Both the position numbers and the translations under genes were made by a program. The notes beneath the pieces were generated by a model. It was not told where the DNA came from and ran no database searches. It saw nothing but the letters and a program-made list of their open reading frames with translations. A DNA stretch of 64,000 nucleotides. Source: Chrysophaeum taylorii (taxonomy: Eukaryota > Sar > Pelagophyceae > Pelagomonadales > Pelagomonadaceae). This document shows positions 40,970 to 51,437 of this stretch, piece after piece. The stretch spans positions 186,001-250,000 of the forward strand of contig JAQMWT010000322.1 in the NCBI GenBank assembly GCA_029834535.1, given 5' to 3'. Positions within the stretch are counted from its first letter, which is position 1, and the number at the start of each line of letters is the position of its first letter.

Positions 40970-42058
40970 ATGGCCCGGGCGCCGAGCCCGACCGCGCGAA
41001 GTGGTCTGAATAATGGGGTCCGCACGCACTCGTTGTCGGCGCTCTCGAGCCTGAGCACGGCCGAGGCCATGGTCGATGCCAACGCACGCGCCGACCGCGT
41101 CCTGAACGATTCGATCTGGGACTCGCCGTTGTTCGTGTCAGCCTTCGCGGCAGAGCCAAAGGCCGGCCAGCCCGAGCCCGAGAGTTCCTTTCCCGAGTTT
41201 CGGCCCGACGACACGGGCTGGGTGCGCCGCCGGCAGACCGATCGTACGGTAAACTTCGACGCGCCGTTCGACGAATCGGAGACGGCGCGATCGCCCCTCG
41301 TCGAGCAATTCGCCGACGCCCTCGCCCGCGACATCGCTTCCCGCGTTCGCGAATCTCTTGCCCACGCCATCGACGCCGATGCCCTCGACCGGTGCGTCCG
41401 CCGCGCGCGCGACCGCGTCGCCGACGACGATGCCGACGACGCGACGCGCCGATCGACGCCCTCGCGCCGACGCCTCTCGCCGTCCCGCGAGGACGACGCG
41501 CCGCCTCCGCCAAAGGAGACCTCCACCAAGAAGGACGACGACATCCGCGCGACTCTCGCAAACATGGTCTCGAGGCTCTCGACCCTCGAGGGACGACAGC
41601 GCGCCCTCCAGGGAAAGATGGCCAAGCTAGACGCCGCGAGCGGCGGCGACGCGAGCCAAATGAGCCTCGCCATCGCCGACCTCCAGCGGCGCCCCGTCCT
41701 CGACGACGCCGAGCTCGGCTCCCTCCGCGGCCAGGTGATCGCACTCGCCCACTCGATCGACAAGCTCGACGAACGCACCGCCGCCATCGAGCGACGCCTC
41801 CAGCACCAGCCCACCACCGTCACCATCGACGGCTTCGGCACGGCCCACAGCAACAAGCACCACCCCCCGCAACCCAACCGCTCTATTTCTCACGCGCCGG
41901 GCCCCGACAATCTCCACCAACACTACTATAACCACCCCCGCGCGACCAACCACTACTACGCCCCCGCGCCCGGGCCGACCGTCTCGCCCGCCAAACACAA
42001 CATGCGCCCCGCGCCCCCGAGACAACCCCACCTCCCCACCGACGCCCGATCATCTTGA
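40970..42058 (+). CDS. Coiled-coil protein with basic/Pro-rich tail, unknown function
   Basis: 362 residues from an ATG at 40970. Residues about 1-75 are Ser/Ala-rich; about 105-145 are helical (VEQFADALARDIASRVRESL); about 150-185 form a charged RS-like linker (STPSRRRLSPSRED); about 190-285 form a coiled coil (TLANMVSRLSTLEGRQRALQ, HSIDKLDERTAAIERRLQ); and the last about 75 residues are rich in His, Pro, Tyr and Asn. No signal peptide, membrane segment or catalytic domain. The opposite strand also has a long open frame over the same bases, but it has the skewed composition of a shadow. Function unknown; a structural or RNA-associated role is only a guess. Confidence 0.6.
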   Translation: MARAPSPTARSGLNNGVRTHSLSALSSLSTAEAMVDANARADRVLNDSIWDSPLFVSAFAAEPKAGQPEPESSFPEFRPDDTGWVRRRQTDRTVNFDAPFDESETARSPLVEQFADALARDIASRVRESLAHAIDADALDRCVRRARDRVADDDADDATRRSTPSRRRLSPSREDDAPPPPKETSTKKDDDIRATLANMVSRLSTLEGRQRALQGKMAKLDAASGGDASQMSLAIADLQRRPVLDDAELGSLRGQVIALAHSIDKLDERTAAIERRLQHQPTTVTIDGFGTAHSNKHHPPQPNRSISHAPGPDNLHQHYYNHPRATNHYYAPAPGPTVSPAKHNMRPAPPRQPHLPTDARSS

Positions 42059-42340
42059 TTCATCTCGTCATCCAATCCAATCCCGTCCCGACGACCACAA
42101 CAAGAAAAGAATATGTCACGACGTTGGTCGGTCGCGCGAAACAAATATAGTGGTCTTCGGCCGCCGCCGGCGGAACCGAACCAATCCGAACCGAGCCTCA
42201 CATCTATAGCGCCAAGCCGGCCGCCCGCTCGGTCGCTGCTGCTGGCGACCTTTGTTCCCTTCCCCCCCCCCCCGGGCACTACATACAACCAAGAGGCGCC
42301 TGGCTGAGAATTAATAAACGTAACCCTCACCGGTCTGCCG
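42059..42340. other. Spacer without a supported gene
   Basis: About 280 bp after the stop of the coiled-coil gene. It includes a C10-type homopolymer run near 42261-42273. Nothing else is recognised. Confidence 0.4.
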
Positions 42341-42960
42341 TTGCGGCAAAACAAAAGGTTGATGTGCCTTTCGCCCAAAAGGTACGAGCGCCTGTTTGGC
42401 GCCAACGCAGCCGCGCTCCAGCGAGAAAGCATTCCAATCGAATACCTTTTTTCAATCCCGGCTGCGCAGCACGTTCCGTTTCCCGAAGCCGCGGCCGCGG
42501 CGATGCGCCGCCTCCCAATCTGAGCGCCGGCATCCCGATCGAGAGCGGGGGCTGCTGCGGGGCCCGCGAGTTCACGAACTTCACCGCCCTCTCCCTCTTC
42601 GAGTACGACGCCGTCTGCGTCATCGACGCCGACGTTCTTCTCTTCAACCACCGCTGCTCCTCCGCTCCTCGACATCGTCACCTCGGGCTACTTTTCGTCG
42701 ACGAGGAGCGCCCACACCAACCTCAACGGGGGCTTCTCCGCCTGGCGCCCGACCGAGAGACTGCGTGCGCGACAGTTTCATGCGAAGCTCTCGCGATTTC
42801 GAACGTCGCGATCCGCGGCGGTTGGAACGAAGAGGGCTGGGGCCCTCCTCTCTCTCGCCAACGAGGCCGAGTTCGACGCGAGGGTCCAGGAGGTTGGTTG
42901 CCTGTCACTTCTTCTATACGATGCTAACCCTCATCATCACCGAGCCACATCTTTCGCGCG
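42341..42960 (+). pseudogene. Glycosyltransferase family 8 (glycogenin-like) fragment, frameshifted
   Basis: One frame (about 42565-42650) gives FTNFTALSLFEYDAVCVIDADVLLFNH, the donor-binding D-x-D strand of GT8 enzymes, here DAD in the order K/L-x-x-L-x-x-YD-x-V-x-x-x-DADVL. The next frame (about 42655-42760) gives LLDIVTSGYF and TNLNGGFSAWRPTERL, the family's following LN-x-G-F segment. One frameshift near 42645-42655 separates them, and neither end of a normal about 300-residue catalytic domain is present. An unannotated intron could in principle explain the shift but no good splice sites are visible, so a decayed host gene or gene fragment is favoured. GT8 enzymes transfer glucose or related sugars from UDP-sugars. 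Confidence 0.7.
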
Positions 42961-43600
42961 CACCCGCCGCCGATGTTTTCCGCGCTACGGTGTCAACAAA
43001 TAAGTATATACTGCACTCTCATCTGTTGTTCGTGATGTTGTTGTTCGTTTCGGAACTTAGATTTTATTTTAGAAATGGCTCGTTTCGTTCTCCCTACTAC
43101 TGTTGGTTCTTATTGGCGGCCGGGTGTCAGAACTGGGGCTACATCGGGCTTCGGTCTCCCCGGCCTCAGGCTCCGAGCGATGATGATGCGCGCATAGAGG
43201 TTCTTTTTTGCGGACTTTGCTGCAACCGAATGGTCGCGCGTAGTGTAGAGACAAGTGCAGGCCAGTAAGTTCACCTAGTCCCAATCTCTAACCCCACTAA
43301 GTTCACCTGGTCCCAGTAAGTTTCATATAAGTTCACCTGGTCAGTAAGCTCACCTAGCTCACACAAACTCCTTTGAGCTCGTCGCTCTCGCCTCCGCCAA
43401 TCTAAGCTGCTTTGATCCGCACGCGCCGCCAACCTTTGAGTTTACTCTAAAAACCCTTTACTCTAAAAACCCCAGTATGTTCACCTGGTCCCAGTTTCAC
43501 CTGGTCACTCAGTTCACCTAGTCCCAATCTCAAACCCCAGTAAGTTCACGTGGTCCCAGCAAGTTCACCTATAGTGCGCGTGTAGACGCCGGGAGGGGGC

Positions 43601-44161
43601 TTATCGGTATTGCGCAGCACGTGTGGGGTAAGGTGGAGTCGTCGACCCAGATGAGTATATCCTCGGTGATGCCGATCGACAGAGAGCCACGTAGAGCTGG
43701 ACGTGGCAGAAGACGGGCTTGGGAAAGAGGACGCCGACCTCGCGGGGCGTCTGGCCCTGGCTCTTGTTGATCGTTTGGCGTAGGCGGGCCTTAAGGGATA
43801 CAGGTTGGAGGAGCCTCGGTGACAACGACACGATCGATCATGTATCTGGTACCGTTGCAGTGGCCGTGCGACGGGTCGAGGTTGCGAAGACTTTGAGCTC
43901 GCGATCAAAGTCAGCATGCCGTTGGTTGTCAGGGAGTTGAAAACTCTACTGTAAAGAGCGAGGCGTCGTCTTCCGACCCAGCCTAGTCAGCCGAAAAGAA
44001 CTCCGACGCCTCGTCTCCGGGAAAAAAAGGCCGCGGTCATGCGCGCGTTGTCAGCATCGACAACATCGTTTCGACGGGGCGTGAGAATGGCGCGCTGAAA
44101 GAGCCGCCGCGGGTCGTGGAAATAGTCTGCGAGGTCGCCGTAGACGGCTTGGAGGATCACT
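43601..44161 (-). pseudogene. PIF1/Helitron helicase C-terminal remnant, unit 1
   Basis: From right to left: QAVYGDLADYFHDPRRLFQR, then AILTPRRNDVVDADNARM, the helicase segment before motif V; then in another frame TINKSQGQTPREVGV and FPKPVFCHVQLYVALCRS, the last conserved helicase motifs (family: TINKSQGQT...VFSHGQLYVALSR). At least two frame changes lie between these parts, so it is non-coding now. The HUH endonuclease and the Walker A region are missing. Confidence 0.8.
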
Positions 44162-44628
44162 GTCTGGCTCTCGCGCCTACCTGATCCTTACTCTCGCGCC
44201 TACCTGATCCTTACCCTAAATCGAGGGACAGACAAACAAACAAACAAACAAACAAACATCTGTCGATTAGTAGTTAAGACAAGTGCAGGCCAGTAAGTTC
44301 ACCTAGTCCCAATCTCTAACCCCAGTAAGTTCACCTGGTCCCAGTAAGTTTCGTATAAGTTCACCTGGTCAGTAAGTTCACCTAGCTCACACCAACTCCT
44401 TTGAGCTCGTCGCTCTCGCCTCCGCCAATCTAAGCTGCTTTGATCCGCACGCGCCGCCAACCTTTGAGTTTACTCTAAAAACCCTTTACTCTAAAAACCC
44501 CAGTATGTTCACCTGGTCCCAGTTTCACCTGGTCACTCAGTTCACCTAGTCCCAATCTCAAACCCCAGTAAGTTCACGTGGTCCCAGTAAGTTCACCTAT
44601 AGTGCGCGTGTAGACGCCGGGAGGGGGC

Positions 44629-45189
44629 TTATCGGTATTGCGCAGCACGTGTGGGGTAAGGTGGAGTCGTCGACCCAGATGAGTATATCCTCGGTGATGC
44701 CGATCGACAGAGAGCCACGTAGAGCTGGACGTGGCAGAAGACGGGCTTGGGAAAGAGGACGCCGACCTCGCGGGGCGTCTGGCCCTGGCTCTTGTTGATC
44801 GTTTGGCGTAGGCGGGCCTTAAGGGATACAGGTTGGAGGAGCCTCGGTGACAACGACACGATCGATCATGTATCAGGTACCGTTGCAGTGGCCGTGCGAC
44901 GGGTCGAGGTTGCGAAGACTTTGAGCTCGCGATCAAATTCGGCATGCCGTTGGTTGTCAGGGAGTTGAAAACTCTACTGTAAAGAGCGAGGCGTCGTCTT
45001 CCGACCCAGCCTAGTCAGCCGAAAAGAACTCCGACGCCTCGTCTCCGGGAAAAAAAAGGCCGCGGTCATGCGCGCGTTGTCAGCATCGACAACATCGTTT
45101 CGACGGGGCGTGAGAATGGCGCGCTGAAAGAGCCGCCGCGGGTCGTGGAAATAGTCTGCGAGGTCGCCGTAGACGGCTTGGAGGATCAC
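44629..45189 (-). pseudogene. PIF1/Helitron helicase C-terminal remnant, unit 2
   Basis: Almost base-for-base the same as unit 1, including the same frame breaks between the ILTPRRNDVVDADN part and the TINKSQGQT part. Sharing of the same lesions means the sequence had already decayed when it was multiplied. Confidence 0.8.
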
Positions 45190-45686
45190 TGTCTGGCTCT
45201 CGCGCCTACCTGATCCTTACTCTCGCGCCTACCTGATCCTTACCCTAAATCGAGGGACAAACAGACAGACAGACAAACATCTGTCGATTAGTAGTTAGGA
45301 CAAGTGCAGGCCAGTAAGTTCACCTAGTCCCAATCTCTAACCCCAGTAAGTTCACCTAATCCCAGTAAGTTCACCTGGTCAGTAAGTTCACCTAGTCCCA
45401 ATCTCTAACCCCAGTAAGTTCGGCGTAAACCCACTCGTGCTCACACCCACTCACCCCACTCTCCTTCGAGCTCGTCGCTCTCACCTCCGCCAATCTAAGC
45501 CGCTTTTACCCGTACACGCCGCTAGCCTTTGCGTTCACTCTAAAAACCCCTACACGCCGCTAGCCTTTGCGTTCACTCTAAAAACCCCTGTAAGTTCACT
45601 TGGCCCCAGTAAGTTCACTTGGTCACTCCGCTCACCTAGTCCCAGTCTCTAACCCCAGTAAGTTCACCTGGTCCCAGTAAGTTCAC

Positions 45687-46276
45687 CTACAGTGCGCGTG
45701 TAGACGCCGGGAGGGGGCTTATCGGTATTGCGCAGCACGTGTGGAGTAGGGTGGAGTCGTCGACCAAGAAGACGATATCCTCGGGGTTGCCGATCGACAG
45801 AGAGCCACGTAGAGCTGGACGTGAAAGAACGGGCTTCGCCAAGAGGACGCCGACCTCGCGGGGCGTCTGGCCCTGCCTCTTGGTGATCGTTTGGCGTCGG
45901 CGGGCCTTAAGGGATACAGGTTGGAGGAGCCTCGGTGACAACGACACGATCGATCACGTATCTGGTACCGTTGCAGTGGCCGAGCGACGGGTCGAGGTTG
46001 CGAAGACTTTAAGCTCGCGATCAAAGTCAGCATGCCGTTGGTTGTCAGGGAGTTCAAAACTCGACTGTAAAGAGCGAGGCGTCGTCTTCCGACCCAACCT
46101 AGTCGGCCGAAAAGAACTCCGACGCCTCGTCTCCGGGAAAAAAAGGCCGCGGTCATGCGCGCGTTGTCAGCATCGACAACATCGTTTCGACGGGGCGTGA
46201 GAATGGCGCGCTGAAAGAGCCGCCGCGGGTCGTGGAAATAGTCTGCGAGGTCGCCGTAGACGGCTTGGAGGATCAC
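45687..46276 (-). pseudogene. PIF1/Helitron helicase C-terminal remnant, unit 3
   Basis: Same order of parts. The ILTPRRNDVVDADN part is intact; the final motif reads TITKRQGQTPREVGV and then departs from the FPKPVFCHVQLYVALCRS of the other units through a local frame change. The most diverged unit of the four. Confidence 0.75.
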
Positions 46277-46839
46277 TGTCTGGCTCTCGCGCCTACCTGA
46301 TCCTTACTCTCGCGCCTACATGATCCTTACCCTAAATCGAGGGACAAACAAACAAACAGACAGACAGACAAACATCTGTCACTTTCTGGCTCTCGCGCCT
46401 ACCTGATGCTTACTCTCGCGCCTACATGATCCTTACCCTAAATCGAGGGACAAACAAACAAACAGACAGACAGACAAACATCTGTCGATTAGTAGTTAAG
46501 ACAAGTGCAGGCCAGTAAGTTCGCCAGTAAGTTCACCTGGTCCCAATCTCTAACCCCAGTAAGTTCACCTGGTCCCAGTAAGTTCACCTAGTCCCAATCT
46601 CTAACCCCAGTAAGTTCGGCGTAAGCCCACTCGTGCTCACATCCACTCACCCCACTCTCCTTCGAGCTCGTCGCTCTCACCTCCGCCAATCTAAGCTGCT
46701 TTGATCCGTACACGCCGCTAGCCCTTGCGTTCACTCTAAAAACCCCAGTAAGTTCACTTGGTCCCAGTAAGTTCACCTGGTCACTTAGTTCACCTAGTCC
46801 CAATCTCAAACCTCAGTAAGTTCACGTGGTCCCAGTAAG

Positions 46840-47441
46840 TTCACCTACCGTGCGCGTGTAGACGCCGGGAGGGGGCTTATCGGTATTGCGCAGCACGTGT
46901 GGGGTAGGGTGGAGTCGTCGACCCAGATGAGTATATCTCCTCGGGGTTGCCGATCGACAGAGAGCCACGTAGAGCTGGACGTGGCAGAAGACGGGCTTGG
47001 GAAAGAGGACGCCGACCTCGCGGGGCGTCTGGCCCTGGCTCTTGGTGATCGTTTGGCGTCGGCGGGCCTTACGGGATACAGGTTGGAGGAGCCTCGGTGA
47101 CAACGACACGATCGATCATGTATCTGGTACCGTTGCAGTGGCCGTGCGACGGGTCGAGGTTGCGAAGACATAAAGCTCGCGATCAAAGTCAGCATGCCGT
47201 TGGTTGTCAGGGAGTTGAAAACTCTACTGTAAAGAGCGAGGCGTCGTCTTCCGACCCAGCCTAGTCAGCCGAAAAGAACTCCGACGCCTCGTCTCCGGGA
47301 AAAAAAGGCCGCGGTCATGCGCGCGTTGTCCGCATCGACAACATCGTTTCGACGGGGCGTGAGAATGGCGCGCTGAAAGAGCCGCCGCGGGTCGTGGAAA
47401 TAGTCTGCGAGGTCGCCGTAGACGGCTTGGAGGATCACTTT
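46840..47441 (-). pseudogene. PIF1/Helitron helicase C-terminal remnant, unit 4
   Basis: Same order of parts; final motifs TITKSQGQTPREVGV and FPKPVFCHVQLYVALCRS are present, and the open frame continues for about 45 codons into the minisatellite side. The right neighbour of this unit (from 47568) is unrelated sequence, so this is the end of the array. Confidence 0.78.
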
Positions 47442-47567
47442 CTGGCTCTCGCGCCTACCTGATGCTTACTCTCGCGCCTACATGATCCTTACCCTAAATC
47501 GAGGGACAAACAAACAGACAAACAGACAAACAGACAGACAAACATCTGTCGATTAGTAGTTAGGACT

Positions 47568-49052
47568 AGGACAGGAGAGAGTGCTGGAGACCAATGCGAG
47601 ACTAATGTGAGTCCGTTCGTCGACGTTTTCCATTTTGGCGGTGCGAGACCGGAGGGTCGTTGCGAAAGCGACAGCATTCGGCGGCGGCGGCGGCGGCGAA
47701 AGCTCTCCCAGCCAGGTTTTAATATTTTCGCGCTGGCCGCGGCCAATTCAGACGGTATTGATCCTACCCAAAGCCGTCAATCATATTCGCAGAGCGACCG
47801 CACGTTCATTGAAAACTGAGGGTTGCCGCGCGAGGCGACGCATTTCAGCATCGCGCAAATGGATCGACGCCGCAGTAGGAGCGAGCCAGGATGAATATGG
47901 TGCAGTCGCAACCACAGCACCGGTACGTCGTTTTCGTCTTTGTCTTTGGGGGGAGATTCACAGGGCGTCATCGTTGAGTTGCAGCTAATTAAGTGCGTAA
48001 CAGCGTCAGCGCACGCTGTTGAAGCCTCGATCGGCACTTGCTGTAGCGAGCCCACAGCGGACTAGAAACACGAAATAGAAAATGAGTGGGGATCAAAAGC
48101 GGTGGTGAAGGGCCCGATCGAAAAGAAAGCCGTCAAAGCAAGGGCCGCCAAGCGAAGAAGATGTCAATCTTCCAGTAACCCAAACACCCGGAGTGCGCGT
48201 GCTTTCCGGGTACCCGGGTACCTGTTGCTCCAACACTTCAATAATAATTTCTCCAACTTTAGCAGTCGACTTTTAAGAATTGTCGGTGTAATTATATCCC
48301 CGCAATGTATAATTTCCGTGATTAGGTTTTTTGAAATGCGACTACAGCTAAGAAGCGCAGGAGAGGAGGACCTACGCTGGTCGAGGGATGACCTACCTTG
48401 TAAGCAGAGACGTCGACGACAGCAAAGACGTAGGCGATAATGTAAAATGCACATTTTTTTGGTAGTAGACTAGTCGCCATTTATAAACCCAATTATGCTC
48501 GCACACCCCTCTTAGCAGTCAGCCATTAAAATCCCAAATGTCCCGTGCCCCCTCTCTTTGCAGTCGACTATAATTCAAAAAACCAAGATATTTGGCTTCT
48601 GTGTTCGGTGTGGCAAACTCTCAAAACCCCGGGCAACCGAGATGATAATATGCAACACAAACAGGCGACCCACATAGGGAGCCGGAATCCGCCTGGATTG
48701 CGACCGGCATCTCTAAGGGAACAGATAGATGACAGAATTGAAGGCGGCAAAAAAGCGTTGCCAGAGCGCGCACAGTGATGGTTCAAGGAGCAGGAATCAC
48801 GACGAAGGTGCCTCGCTCCGAGGTGGCAGTGGAAGTGGAACATAGTTTCAGAACAGTTGACATGTGTACAAAGGCACGGGCGTCACACACCGTTGTACAA
48901 AGCACACACAACGAGAATACTGTGAGGGCGATGGTACGTTGGTAGTGCGAGACGGTCGTGGTAGACTCGACGTTGGCCACGAACGGTGCGTGTTCGAGGC
49001 CACTCGTTGAAGAAAGTCGGGGAAATTCGCGGCGTGGCTCGAGCAACGATGA
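47568..49052. other. 1.5-kb region without a supported gene
   Basis: Open frames here are short and inconsistent. Near 48240-48270 and 48495-48560 there are three fragments related to the TTAGCAGTCGA tail of the dispersed repeat at 13-15 kb, so part of this region is repeat debris. No RNA gene seen. Confidence 0.5.
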
Positions 49053-49835
49053 TTAGTCGTCATCCTCGAGGGTAACGCGCTTCGGAAAGGTGAAGTTGCC
49101 GAGCGAATGTTGCTCGCATATCTGGCACCCCTCGTCTATGACGCACTCGGTATCGGAGACGATGGCCACGTCTTCGTCGATCAGATTCTCGAGGGCAGTG
49201 AAAATACTCTGCTTGTCAAAGGGCGTTTGGCGCGATGAGGGCGGCGTTGTCGATGAGGAGACGTACGACGGCGGCGGTTCGAGGACGGGCGGGTCGTGGT
49301 TGACACGTATCGTAGCCGTCGACAACGACGAGGGGACAGCAATAAAACTCGCCGCGCCAAGTCGACCGCAGAACAACTCTGCGTCGCGAGCGAGCGAAGT
49401 GTCATCGGCGTTCGACAGGTCGTCGGCGATTGACGGGTCGTCCGAGTCCTCGTCGCTGTACGAGAACCGTGCGCCGCGCGCGGGGTGATACGTTTTGTTG
49501 TCGCGACGGTTTATATCGGCGAAATCCGATTTTAGGTTGTCCTTGGATGTGGGTGGCGTCGAACCGAGCGGCACGTAAGTCGAGGCGCGGTGGGGATTCT
49601 TTGCGTGTGGGAGCAAGTAGACGCACTGCGTCGAGGGCAGGATGACGGGAAAACCATCCTCGGCAGACGGTGACACCCCTGCAGGCGTGCGACCCGACTT
49701 GACCATGTGCACATACCACCACGGATAGAGATCCGCCGAAGCGAGCGCCGCCGCCTCCCGGCGCTTGCGGCCGCGCCGCCGCGTCCGGCCGCGCCCCCCG
49801 CGTCGCGTCCGCTTCGAAACCTGGGAATATTCCAT
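49053..49835 (-). CDS. Acidic/Ser-rich protein of unknown function with basic N-terminus
   Basis: 260 residues from the ATG at 49835; the frame is open upstream to 49883 but only from a TTG. The first about 30 residues are strongly basic (KRTRRGGRGRTRRRGRKRRE), likely nuclear or RNA-binding. A Trp/Tyr segment follows (LYPWWYVHMVKSGRTPAG) and CVYLLPHAKNPHRAS. The middle is acidic (SYSDEDSDDPSIADDL). The C-terminus has a possible small metal site, CVIDEGCQICEQH, before a final acidic tail. No known domain. Composition suggests a nuclear, partly disordered protein. It could also be a domesticated element gene. Uncertain. Confidence 0.5.
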   Translation of the reverse strand: MEYSQVSKRTRRGGRGRTRRRGRKRREAAALASADLYPWWYVHMVKSGRTPAGVSPSAEDGFPVILPSTQCVYLLPHAKNPHRASTYVPLGSTPPTSKDNLKSDFADINRRDNKTYHPARGARFSYSDEDSDDPSIADDLSNADDTSLARDAELFCGRLGAASFIAVPSSLSTATIRVNHDPPVLEPPPSYVSSSTTPPSSRQTPFDKQSIFTALENLIDEDVAIVSDTECVIDEGCQICEQHSLGNFTFPKRVTLEDDD

Positions 49836-51437
49836 AATGATTAAATGGCGAGCATAATGACTCCGTCCAAAGTTGACGTCCAAACTTGAAAGGTTCTGCC
49901 CGTAATTACAAAAAATCGTCGACCCTTGCAGGGCACTACCTTGGAAACTCCTAAACTAAGCAGCGAGACACATTGTGATTGCAGTAGCTTGCGTACGTGA
50001 GACGTTTTTTGGTTGCATCGGCTGTCTGCCCGTGAGATAGAATTCCTGAGATCTAGATATACGTATCAGCTCGCCGAAGATGCTTCAACCAACAGAGTAT
50101 TTCAGAACAACAGAAATATTTCAGCGAGACCGGGCAACCCAGCGTCCAAAACTCGACCAGGAGGAGCGCGTGCGCGCGATCACGGGTCCACGGAAGATCG
50201 ACATCGCCAGGAATCTCGTTGCACGCATTACTAGTGTGCCTGGGCCTTGGACCGAGTCTTGGGCTGCAACGAAGGCCGGGAGATGACGCCGAGGACTCGA
50301 GGCTAGCGGAGCACTGCTAGCCGTGCTACGGGTACAGAGTGGGGGCAAGTGGGTAGGAGAGGTGCACACCGCTGGTGGCCAAAGTTGCTGGCGAAGTTGC
50401 GCTTGGAGCATGTGCTAATTCGGTTGCGCCGCGTAGTCTCCGCCAGCAGCAGAATCGTGGCGAGCCCTCGAAAGTCATTGGGCTCGAACGCAGCACAAGC
50501 GCCGCAGTTGATCTCGCCGACACTGGAATAACCTTCGAAGATGGCATCGTCCTTCTTGATGTCATTTGCAAGCGTATACCTCGCCAGAACATCCAGGGTC
50601 CTTACTATACTGCATCTGGCCGTTGGCGTTCGTCGTCTCGATGTCGGGGATATCGTAGTCTTGACAGCATGGTGAGCAAGAGTCTGGCACGACGCGCGTG
50701 CGTTGGTGGTGATAATAAGACGCGCAACACTCAGTAGTCGTCTTCAGTAGTGCTTTCTCCGCGGTACAACTACAATATATAATCGGCCCTCAAAATCTTT
50801 TGAGACCGAGCTTATCAAAGCGCACAGGTTATATGTCGAACGAGCTGGTTAGGTAAGATGCCATGTTCGTCGAGCATGCGACCGCCAATAATAATCGAGC
50901 CCGTGTGACGAGAAGTGTGTGCCGGCACAAGTAAAAGTCTCGGAGTGCGCCCGAAGAAGAAGAAGAAGAAGAAGAAAGGTACTACCGTCAGCGTGCGCTC
51001 GTTGAAGACAAAAGCGCTGTCTTCGTCGGTCTAACTAAGGTCCATGCGGAACATAACTATGCGACCTTTGGGGTTTTCGACCAACTTTGGTGAGCTCCGT
51101 GGTGCAGACGATGGCGGCGTGCACTTAGTACAGCGCACAATCGTAATAATGCGCGCGTGATCGGTATGCGAAACTTCGCGCGCGAAGCGCAAGTACCGTA
51201 GACCGCGTCCCGCGCTCCAACTCTGCAAGCGGCCTGCGTCTCCGTCTTCTTGCGCACTCTCCCTCGCTCGCCCCTCTCTGCTCTCGCGTCTCTCACCCCG
51301 CTCTCCTGGTCTGCCCCCCTTCCTCACACCCCCCCCAAAAAAACTCCCTAACCCTGCCGATATGAAGTTTGTTCCATAACCCTAGCATCCTGCTTTAGGC
51401 TCGCTCGCCTTGTTGCGCCAACCGGCGGGAGAGAAGG
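49836..51437. other. 1.6-kb region without a supported gene
   Basis: A 68-codon ATG frame at 50080-50286 and a 120-codon frame at 50375-50737 (not ATG-started) look weakly protein-like but match nothing known. A short AAG run lies at 50957-50976. The right end (51200-51437) is pyrimidine-rich with CTCTC runs and a CCCCCCC/AAAAAA junction, and should be the UTP14 promoter. Confidence 0.45.

Larger units (their letters stand above)
43251..47567 (-). mobile_element. Four-unit tandem array of Helitron-like 3' ends
   Basis: Four direct units, each beginning ACAAGTGCAGGCCAGTAAG and ending with a CCCTAAATCGAGGGAC block, a CAAA/CAGA tract and CTGTCGATTAGTAGTTA: 43251-44277, 44278-45298, 45299-46497 and 46498-47567. 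Each has (left to right) a minisatellite of AGTAAGTTCACCTGGTCCC-like units, then minus-strand coding sequence for the end of a PIF1/Helitron helicase, then the tract. Units 1 and 2 are nearly identical; 3 and 4 differ more in the minisatellite. Tandem arrays of Helitron ends are a known product of rolling-circle transposition. No 5' end or HUH replicase was seen. Confidence 0.8.

Noticed and set aside
40630-41877. 415-codon open frame on the minus strand over two plus-strand genes
   Set aside because: It runs across two plus-strand genes and their spacer, is Arg/Ser-rich and has no domain. A GC-bias shadow.
43251-47567. CRISPR-like array or satellite origin
   Set aside because: Repeat units of about 19 bp are degenerate and without unique spacers of constant length, the DNA is eukaryotic, and the 1-kb units contain helicase remnants. 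A Helitron-like array explains all of it.
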